Assembly: GCA_009733775.1 (NCBI GenBank)
Contig: WOGZ01000390.1
Coordinates: 1-28,545, forward strand
Origin: Alectoria sarmentosa
Lineage: Eukaryota > Ascomycota > Lecanoromycetes > Lecanorales > Parmeliaceae
DNA: 28,545 bases
Direction of reading: 5' to 3'
Part shown: piece after piece, positions 20,803 through 28,545 of the stretch
Numbering within the stretch: position 1 is the first letter of the stretch
Layout: every line of letters starts with the position of its first letter
Made by a program: the position numbers and the translations under genes
The notes under the pieces: generated by a model
The model's input: only the letters and a program-made list of their open reading frames with translations
The model's database searches: none
Told to the model about the DNA's origin: nothing

Positions 20803-20822
20803 ATTTATGAGCTCGAGTTTGC
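20803..20822 (+). other. F: primer binding site, initiator tRNA-Met half type
   Basis: ATTTATGAGCTCGAGTTTGC follows the LTR and keeps the TTATGAGC core (20805-20812) unmutated. That core is complementary to the anticodon loop of fungal initiator tRNA-Met (GCUCAUAA). The best-preserved primer site in the window. Confidence 0.6.
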
Positions 20823-21900
20823 TCGACGATCATTATAAACATAATTTATTTATTCATTATTATGATTATAATTGTTTTTAAACATTTTATATTTATCGCA
20901 ATAAAATAATTAATTATAAAAATTTTCATTTAATTAATTTTTTTGAAATAAATAATTTTCATTTGTAAAATAATCTTTAAATTTAAATGATTATAATTCG
21001 AAATTCGAAGGTTGAGAGTTTTTCAATCTTCGGCGAATCGAAATTATTCGTTTTTAATCGAATTCGCATACGATCGTGCGATCGAATCATAATAAAACTT
21101 TTATAACATTGTTAATTTTTTTATGTGAAACACATTGAATAAAGAAAAGAATACGTTTTTGTTTTTATGACATTTCATTAATTTGATGATTTGCATTTTC
21201 AACGATATATCGAGTTAATGAACAAATTGAATAATTGAATGTTAAAATCATTATTAATTTGATTATCGTTTAAAATAATTTAAAATTGATTTCATTATCA
21301 TTTAAACGCTTAAAAGTTTGTTTAAAATCAAAAATAATAAATTTTTATGTGTTAAAATTAACGTTTTAATTTCAAAAATCTCTTAAAAAAAGAGATCGAG
21401 GTTTTATTATTGAATTTTTTATTCGTTATCGATAACATTTTATTATTATAATTATGAAATTTAATTAATTTTAATTTTATAATAATAATTATCGAAGCGA
21501 ATATCTTGAATTTGAATTTTTAATTAAATAATATAAAAAGAATGCGAATCTTTTAAAAAGGTTTATACGTTTATAATTACATTTAATATAATTTCAATCG
21601 AATTTAATTTTTATTGTTAAATCAAAAATCAAATCTTTTATATTATTAACATCATTTTATTATAATATTATCGTTTAAATTTATCATTAATTCACGCATA
21701 AGCATTTTTCGTTATTGTTATAAAATTTTAAAACATAATAATAATAATTAATTAATATCGATAAAAATTTAAATAATTTTAACGAAGGTTAATAAAACAT
21801 TTATTTCATTTTTTTCACATTATCGTTGTGCGATATCGATTTTAAAGTTAATAAAAAATCATTTAACGTTTTAAGCGATATCGAAATCTTTGATTTACGC
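20823..21900 (+). other. F: 5' leader and possible gag N-terminus
   Basis: Collinear with the leaders of A, B and C; it includes the CGATCGTGCGATCG palindrome near 21073. No gene start can be supported. Confidence 0.5.
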
Positions 21901-22890
21901 GTTAAAAATAAACGATTTCGTTTATTAACTTTTTTTAAAACGTTCGAATCGTTTTTTAAATCATCATTAAATTTATTTATTTCGATATTTTTTTAAAGCG
22001 GCAGTTTTTAAATCGATATTTTCGATTCATTCTTAATCGTGATAAAAGTCTCATTTTCGTTATTCTCATTATTATTATCAATTTTTTATATCTTTTTATT
22101 AATTTTTTTCGATATCGATGATTAAATTTAACGTTTAAAATGTTATTAAAAATGTTTTTGTGAATAATAAAAGCAATTTTCTTTTAATCTTTATTATTAT
22201 TTTGAAATTTATTATCGAATATATTAAATAAAACGAAGATATTAACGATTAATTAATGTTGAATAATCTTCAATCTTTTATTAATATTATTAAATTTAAA
22301 ATTTACGTGATTATTCGTTAACGTTTTGATTATGTTAATTATCAATTCATTAAAAAACATAATAAGAATTTTTAAATTATGTTAAACGTTATCGATACTT
22401 ATTATAAATTCATAAATTTTATATTTTATATTAAACTTGTGCGTTAATTATATAACATCAATATCAATTTCAAAAAAAACGTTTATTAATATGAAAAGGA
22501 TTTTTATAAAATTAACGTCGAAATCGTTAATTTAAACGATTTATTATCATTATCAAAGTTTTATTTTATTCAATTCTTTTTCATAAAACTCGACGAAGTT
22601 TACGATGTTTTTATGATAATTTATATTTAAATTTATGTGTTTTATGATTCGAAGATAATTAAATTCGATTTAATTATTTATAACGCGATGAACGAAGAGC
22701 GTTATATGTTCATAATTAAAAAGAATAATGTTATTATGCTCGTTTATTATAATAATAAAAATAAATAATTCATTAAAAGCGATTTTAACGATTTTACTTT
22801 TATTAATCGCGAAATTTATGTTTTTTATAAAATCGTTGATTATAAATTTAAATATCTTTTCATTAAATGTTAAATCAAATTTTTTTATTT
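21901..22890 (+). pseudogene. F: gag (capsid-type region and degenerate zinc knuckle)
   Basis: One frame gives YEKDFYKINVEIVNLNDLL, then KLDEVYDVFM, then MNEERYMF and INREIYVFYKIVD. The order of a leucine-rich block, LDEVYDVF and a basic tail resembles UBN2-type copia gag. Tyr codons at 22817, 22826 and 22841 have the spacing C-x2-C-x4-H, with a kept Cys at 22868; each Tyr is one transition from Cys or His. The fourth ligand spacing is not canonical, so the zinc knuckle is tentative. Gag lies in another frame than pol. Confidence 0.65.
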
Positions 22891-23049
22891 AAAATTTGAA
22901 AAGTTTATAAATAAATAAAAAAAAAAAAAAGACGCAAATCGATGTTATTTATGTGAATATTGATGTTTTAAATATTAAACATAAACGCATCGAATAAGCG
23001 TTATTTAACGTCTTCGCTTTAAAGGAAAATAATTATTTTAATGTTAATA

Positions 23050-23380
23050 TAATGTATGTTTTAAAAAAAAACGATTATTTTTATATTTATATAACATTTT
23101 TGAACGAATTGAACGATTAAAATCATTTGAATTTTATTTTAAATGATTTTAATATTTTGAATATAATTAATTAAATAAATTAAAATAAAAATTTTATTAA
23201 TTTAATAACGAACCTTAATTTGAATAAAAAATTGTTATTTATTAAATTTATAAATCTCGATATTCGAATTGTGATAAATTTTGATTACACTCGTTATTTT
23301 TTCATCGATCGTTTAATATTCATTATTTATATTAAGATTTAATCTCGATTTATTAAAAACATTAAAAACGTTAAAATTTA
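23050..23380 (+). pseudogene. F: aspartic protease
   Basis: Active-site codons at 23277-23297 read N-F-D-Y-T-R-Y, against D-S-G-C-T-R-H in copia proteases. Every differing residue is a single C-to-T or G-to-A step, including loss of the catalytic Asp. Same frame as the integrase. Confidence 0.83.
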
Positions 23381-23640
23381 GTTTTTTATTTATGATATTA
23401 TTAATTTTGATTGCAATGTTAATAATAAACGCGTTATTTTAATAATTTTTAATGTTTTATATATGCTTGATATAAACGTTAATCTTTTATCGATTAAAAT
23501 TTTTTTAAATGTCGATATTAAAGTCGTCTTTTATAAAAAAGATTGTATTTTAATTTAAGATAATATCACGTTAATCGATATGAAAAATCGCGATTTGTTT
23601 TTTTTAAATCTTTAAAAAGATAATAATGCTTTGATCGTTT
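23381..23640 (+). pseudogene. F: GAG-pre-integrase domain
   Basis: Codons read DINVNLLSIKIFLN, VVFYKKDCILI and MKNRDLFFLNL; one stop at a former Gln. This domain precedes the integrase zinc-binding domain in copia Pol. Confidence 0.86.
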
Positions 23641-24110
23641 ATAATGTTTTTTTAAATTCGATTCATTAATTATGATATGCTCATATAAATTATTTGAATT
23701 AATAAAATTTTAATAAGTTTTTTAATATTATTATAAATATAAATTTTTTTAAAAATATTATCGAAAAATACATTTGCGAATGCTGTGTGATGAATTATTA
23801 AAAAATTATTTTTCATAATTTGTTTATAACGTTCGATATTTTATCGAACGAATTTGTTTATAATGATTTTATTGAGTCTTTGATTTTTATTAATTTCAAC
23901 GATTATAAATATTTTGTGACGTTTAAAAACGATTTTATTTATTATTTTAAAATTTATTATATTCGTTATAAAAGTGAAATCTTCATTATATTTTTGCATT
24001 TTAAGATTTATTTAAAATTTCGCGATTATCGAATTTATTATATTCATCTCGATAATGAAAACGAATATATTAATAAAATCTTTTTTAAATGTTTCGTTTA
24101 AACGAGCATT
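23641..24110 (+). pseudogene. F: integrase zinc-binding domain and catalytic core
   Basis: The HHCC histidines are both Tyr now (YAHINYLN near 23683). The cysteine part KYICECCVMN is complete, with Cys codons at 23775, 23781 and 23784. The core is open at 23820-24101: DYKYFVTFKNDF (first Asp changed to Asn), RYKSEIF, HLDNENEY (second Asp and Glu kept). Length and spacing fit the copia DDE core. Confidence 0.9.
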
Positions 24111-24242
24111 AAACAAAAACTTATTATTATAAATAATTTCGAAATGAATAAAATCGTCGAATGATTTAATTAAATTTTAATAAATAAGATTTATTCAATT
24201 TTATTAAATTTTAATTTTAATAATTTTTTTTGATTTGAAATA

Positions 24243-24575
24243 ATGATTATAATTAATTATTTGACGATGCGTTTTTTTAACATTAAGATTATCATTATAT
24301 TTTTCGAAATCTTTTATCATCGCAAATTTATTTTTTTTCATTTATGTATTATTAATTTTATCGTTTATGTTTTAAGACGTATTCAAAAAAAGCTTATAAA
24401 TAAAAATGAAAAAAAAAAAATTTTAAATTACGAAAACGAATTCATTTTTCGTTTTTATAATTTAATTAAAAAGAAAGTTATTCGCGTTAATAATATGCAT
24501 TTCGTCGAAAAGCGTTTACATTTTATAAACCCCGAAAAAAAAATTAAGATTCATAAATTTTTAAATAAACGTTAA
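24243..24575 (+). pseudogene. F: integrase C-terminal SH3-like domain
   Basis: Open for 110 codons in the integrase frame. It shows NYLTMRFFNIK, FEIFYHRKF, HLCIINFIVYVLRR, ENEFIFRFYN, KKVIRVNNMHFVEKR, following the copia pattern FE..Y..KPDLSHLR..G..AYV, GYE...YRLYxP, KVxxSRDVxFxE. Probably folds as the small barrel after the integrase core; the longest surviving open segment of F. Confidence 0.85.
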
Positions 24576-24890
24576 CGTTTTTTCGTATCAATATTCGTTA
24601 TAAAAAAGATATTGAATAAATAACGTATTATTATATTATCAGACGTTGAATTTGTGATTTCGATTAAATCGTTAAATCGATTATCGTTAACGAATATTTC
24701 ATCGTTAATCGTTAATCGCTTTTAAAGATCTCATTTTATCGTTATTATAATGCGTATATTTTTATTCTTTTTACGAATTATATTAATAAATTTAACATTT
24801 TTAAATTTATAATTTACGAATAAACGATTTTTAATAATTTGATTCGTATGAATTAAAAAATTGATATGTGAGATGAATATAAGTTTTTTA
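24576..24890 (+). pseudogene. F: shortened integrase-RT linker
   Basis: At about 24760 the sequence jumps from the segment equal to A near 9293 to the segment equal to A near 9498, so about 190 bp are missing. The deletion differs in position from that in B. Confidence 0.65.
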
Positions 24891-25570
24891 TAAATAATAA
24901 CATTTAATGCCTTATTTAGGCGTCTTTAAAGGTTTATATTTTTAAAAATCGTTGAATTTATATCGTGAAGCGAGGTTTTGAGAGAGAAATTATTCGTTAT
25001 AAGACACGTTAAATTGTTCGAGAATTCGAATAATAAAAAGATTATGATTATCATGATATTTTCGCGTTAATGATAAAGTTTATAAATTATAAAACGATTT
25101 TTGCGTTTACGATGATTATGAATTAAAATGTAAAATAAATGAACGTCAAAAAAAAAAATTTTATGACGATGTTTAAGAGAATATTTATGTTTAATAATTT
25201 AAAGGTTTTAATAAAAATAATATTAAGGTTTACAAATTGAATAAAGCTTTTTATGATTTAAAGCAATTTTTTAAGATTTGATATTAACATTTTTCGATTT
25301 ATATAAAAAAACTCGATTTCAATTTCATCGAATCGAACGATAATATGTTTATAAATTTCAAAAAAAAATCATTATAACATTTTATATCGATGATGTTTTG
25401 ATTATAAATCGTAATAAAGTTATTATTAAACGAATTAAAGATGTCTTAAACGTCAAGTTTTATATGTTAAATTTGAAATTATGCGTTTTTTATTTGAACA
25501 TGATCGTTAAAAGGAATCGTTATAATGATATTATTCGTTTGAAATAAAAAGCGTATATTACACGTTTTCT
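24891..25570 (+). pseudogene. F: reverse transcriptase, YIDD
   Basis: The N-terminal part at 24995-25085 reads RYKTR, IVREFE and DYDYHDIFA; the MNVK block lies near 25140, where a poly-A run shifts the frame. The active site FYIDDVLIINR has YIDD at 25383-25394, with both catalytic Asp kept and Val changed to Ile. VLNVKFYMLNLKLCVFYL follows. Stops at former Trp and Gln codons. Confidence 0.9.
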
Positions 25571-26344
25571 TAATCATTTAAAATGTTGAAATCTCATTTT
25601 TGTTAATATATTATTCGAAATTAATCGTAAATTGACGTTCGTCGAAAAGAATTACGTGATCTTTAAAAAGTTTTATAAAAAATATCAATTCGTTGTGAAT
25701 TTTTTCATATACGTTATATTGAAAACTCGTTTCGATATCGTTTATATTGTTTTTTTGATTAATCGATATTTAATTAATTTTATTTCAGCGCATTGAAATG
25801 CGATTATTCGAATTTTTCGGTATTTTAAAAACACGATGCATTATAAACTTATATATAAATTTTTTTTAAAGAATTTATTTGATTACATTAATTTTAATTG
25901 AATTGAGAATTCAATTCGAAGATTTATTTTTGATTATTTATTTAATTTGAATAATGACGTTATTAATTAATCAAATAAACGTTAAATTATTATAATATTA
26001 TTTATTTGTGAGATAAAATATATCGATTAAACGCAAATTATTAAGAAAATTATTTGATTGAAAAATCTTCTCAATTAATTTTTGCGATTTAACGATTCGA
26101 ATTTTAAGATTATTATGATTTTTGAAAATAATCAAAACGTAATCGCTTTCGTAAAAAACGTTTAATTTTATGCTCGCATTAAACACATTAATATCGTTTA
26201 TCATTTTATGCGCGAAAAAGTCAATAATGATATTATGAATGTTTAATATGTTTTTATTAACAAATAAATAATTAATAATCTTATCAAAACTTTATGTTTT
26301 GATAAATTTATTATCTTTTATGATGTCCTTAAAATGGAAATAAT
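25571..26344 (+). pseudogene. F: connection and RNase H domain
   Basis: Reads KTRFDIVYIVFLINRYL (copia TRPDIAxAVxxLSRY block), then IRIFRYFKNTMHYKL (RxLRYLKGTxxYGL block). Further on come MIFENNQNVIAFVKN (DNQxAIALAKN block) and HINIVYHFMREKVNN (HIDIxxHFIRE block), ending FDKFIIFYDVLKM. The minus-strand open frame at 25998-26204 is the antisense of this. It is the clearest RNase H in the window. Confidence 0.88.
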
Positions 26345-27497
26345 TTTACATTATTCATTTAAAGTTATCTAAATTATTGTTTTAAAGAAGACGTTTAAAT
26401 CGTCTCGTTATCAATATTTAGCGTTCTTAATTTTAAAAAAACGATTTTATTAATTTTCACATTTCGAATGATCGATCGAATAATTGATCGAAATCGAAAT
26501 TATTCGCAAAATTTTCAATATCAATTTTGACGTGTCAAAATTTCGTTATATCATCATTATATTAGAAGTTGATTTATCGTTATTATAATTATATTCATAA
26601 ATTTTGCGAGTCTCTTTTCGAAACATTTATATTTATATTTAATTCAAATTTGAGATCTGCGGCGTCACTCAAAAGGTCGTTATTATTATCTTTTCGTTAA
26701 TCGCCTTAAATATTTTCATTAAGGTTATTATATTCATATCTTTTGAAATCATCATGTTTATACTTTTAGGATCATCATATTCATGTTCTCAGACGCTTTT
26801 TCAGGCGTTATTGTCGTTATTATTATCATGAATATCGTTATTATACATCTTTCGTATGCACGTTATCAGTCATTATTATCAAGCATTAATATCTTAAAAC
26901 GATTTTTACGAGCTTTGCAGTCGATCGCATGCATATATAGTTCGAAATATTTCGTTCAATCGGAAAACAAACCCTCACATATATTCATCGATTATATGTT
27001 AATCGATTTTTGATATGCATCAGATGAATTGAAAATAAATTTGTTAAAAAACGATTTTTCGTCAAAAAGTGGATTTTTTTTTATGTGACATCGTGGCGAA
27101 TATGTTTAAAAGAATATAATCGTTTTCAGATTTTCGATTTTTATTCTTTTTATCCGATTTTGAATATCGCGAATTTCGAATCTCGTTTTTGAAATTCGAA
27201 TGTTTATGAGAAATAAAGATAATGTATAAAGAATAAAGAATAATTTATGAAATAAAAATGATTCATGAAAAGAAATAATTATTTCCTTTTTCGAATTTTC
27301 ATTATTTTTATTCAATTTTAAACATCGTGAGTTTTAAATCTCGTGTTTGAAATTCGGGTTTTTATCGAACGTATAAAGAGTAAAAGAGGTGTATAAAAAT
27401 GATTTCACATTAATTATTCGACGTTAAGCTCATTATAATTATTCGACGCTCGATTTATCTTATTTATTTAATATTCGATTTTTTTAAAAGTATACGT
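26345..27497 (+). other. F: conserved non-coding 3' region
   Basis: Same structure as in A: TCGATCGAAT repeats near 26470, TTATTATCATGA-type runs, the conserved block at 27040-27129, and the duplicated segment at about 27120-27200 and 27290-27365. No protein-like frame. Confidence 0.7.
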
Positions 27498-27508
27498 GCG
27501 AAGGGGAA
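27498..27508 (+). other. F: polypurine tract
   Basis: GCGAAGGGGAA directly before the 3' LTR; unmutated. Confidence 0.8.
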
Positions 27509-27632
27509 TGTCGAAATTTAGGTTATATAATAGATTATATGACACGAGCGTATGCGCTCATAGCTTAATCGCACTTTTCTTCGTAACACTCTTAAATTAA
27601 TACAATTAAGTGTTTTACATCATATTTTCACA
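27509..27632 (+). repeat. F: 3' LTR
   Basis: 124 bp, starting TGTCGAAATTTAGGT and ending TATTTTCACA, both ends intact. Followed by the target duplication TAATA (27633-27637). Confidence 0.92.
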
Positions 27633-27637
27633 TAATA

Positions 27638-28306
27638 ATGTATATACAAAAAATGTATAGCGATAATATATATGATAATAATAATAATAATGATAATAAT
27701 AACGCTTAAAAATATGAATATAATGATCTTAAGAGTATAAATATAATGATTTCAAAAAATATGAATATAATAATCTTATAAGAATATTTAAAACATTTGA
27801 CGAAAAAAATGACGATAACGATCTTTTAAATAACGACGTTGATTTCAAACTTAATCGAATATAAAGATAAGTCTTTCGAAAAGAAATTCGCATATTTGAT
27901 AATTATAATTATAATAACGATAAATCAATTTTTGATATTATAATAATATAACGAAATTTTTAACACGTTAAGATTAATATTAAGATTTTGCGAATAATTT
28001 CGATCTTAATTAATTATTCGATCGATTATTCGAAATATAAAAATTAATGAATTCGTTTTTTTGGAATTGAGGGCGTTAAATAATAATAATAAAACGATTT
28101 AAACGTTTTAAACGTTTTTTTTGAAATAGCGATTCAAATAATTTTAAGTGAATAATGTGAGATTATTTTCATTTTAAAAATATTGCGAAATGTAATAAAT
28201 TTGTCGAAACATAAAATCTTGATAAGATTATTAATTATTTACTTGTTAATGAAAATATATTAAACATTCATAATATTATTATTAACATTTTCGCGTATAA
28301 AATGAT
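27638..28306 (-). mobile_element. Element E: 3' region and RNase H C-terminus
   Basis: E resumes after F. 27638-28150 matches the minus-strand 3' region of B (about 13150-13660). About 28160-28307 on the minus strand encodes the end of RNase H: HHFIRENVNNN, then the decayed ADxLTK stretch and LCFDKFITFRN. Homology stops at about 28307, exactly in the HHF codons. Confidence 0.83.
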
Positions 28307-28421
28307 GAGGGGGTAGTCGATGCTCAACTGCTGCTCAGTCGCTGCCCAGTCGCTGTTTATCCGCTGTTTATTCGATGTTCATTCGATGTTCATTCGATGT
28401 AAGATGCACGAGACAGACATA
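28307..28421. repeat. GC-richer 11-bp minisatellite filling a deletion in E
   Basis: From 28311 to 28398 there are eight 11-bp units: GGGTAGTCGAT, GCTCAACTGCT, GCTCAGTCGCT, GCCCAGTCGCT, GTTTATCCGCT, GTTTATTCGAT, and GTTCATTCGAT twice. GTAAGATGCACGAGACAGACATAG follows in the sense of a non-repeat tail to about 28421. Cytosines occur freely in CpA, CpC and CpT, so this patch has not been RIP-mutated. It replaces about 1.3 kb of E (start of RNase H, RT). Confidence 0.85.
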
Positions 28422-28545
28422 GTAATATTATTTATAAAAGATTTATATTCATTTCGCATATTAAATTCTCAATTTATATAAAATACATTATTAAAAATCG
28501 TTTATTCGTAAATTATAAATTCGAAAATATTAAATTTATTAATAT
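28422..28545 (-). pseudogene. Element E: integrase-RT linker, continuing off the window
   Basis: Near-identical to C at about 1996-2118 (minus strand), the end of the integrase-RT linker. E should continue to the right with integrase, protease, gag and its 5' LTR. Confidence 0.8.

Larger units (their letters stand above)
20679..27632 (+). mobile_element. Element F: complete copia-type LTR retrotransposon, best preserved pol
   Basis: 6954 bp with 124-bp LTRs and the target duplication TAATA (20674-20678 and 27633-27637). The LTRs differ at 16 of 124 positions by hand count, all transitions. Protease, integrase and the RT active site share one frame, so F is the best reference copy here. It lacks about 190 bp of the integrase-RT linker. 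Inserted in the 3' region of E, opposite to E. Confidence 0.92.

Noticed and set aside
1..28545. Mitochondrial or plastid origin because of the very low GC
   Set aside because: No mitochondrial genes, tRNAs or rRNA; the content is nuclear-type LTR retrotransposons with target duplications and transition-biased decay.

Overview
This window is a gene-free, extremely AT-rich block made almost entirely of nested, decayed Ty1/copia-type LTR retrotransposons. It looks like a heterochromatic, repeat-induced point mutation (RIP) compartment of a filamentous ascomycete. The evidence is that copies differ almost only by C-to-T and G-to-A transitions, coding frames are broken by stops at former Trp and Gln codons, and catalytic residues are lost one transition at a time. 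The species cannot be named from this sequence. I see no host gene, rRNA, tRNA or CRISPR array.

Layout, with element names A-F mine. 1-195: CAACAAT-rich minisatellite. 196-1406: 3' end of element D (+) with its own LTR. 1407-5212: element C (-), running RT to gag. 5213-12382: complete element A (+). 12383-12398: 16 bp of C. 12399-19294: complete element B (-). 19295-20507: rest of C (gag 5' part and 5' LTR). 20508-20678: piece of the outer element E (-). 20679-27632: complete element F (+). 27633-28545: E again, with an internal deletion filled by a GC-richer 11-bp minisatellite (28307-28421).

The nesting is resolved to the base. A, B and F each have TGT..ACA-type LTRs of 110-125 bp and a 5-bp target duplication: CGTAA for A, GATTT for B, TAATA for F. 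Removing A and B rejoins C's gag into the sequence that F carries uninterrupted; removing F rejoins E's 3' region. So E is oldest, C and F landed in E, and A, B and probably D landed in C. A and B sit tail to tail, 16 bp apart, forming a palindrome of about 14 kb.

Each full element reads: 5' LTR, a primer site resembling the anticodon-loop half of initiator tRNA-Met, leader and gag, then pol in the copia order protease, GAG-pre-integrase, integrase (HHCC, DDE, SH3-like C-terminus), linker, RT, RNase H. A conserved non-coding 3' region of about 1.1 kb, a polypurine tract and the 3' LTR follow. No copy can be autonomous. Features worth attention are the retained CpG sites despite near-total loss of other cytosines, the minisatellite at the E deletion, the sister-family LTR of D, and the A/B insertion cluster.
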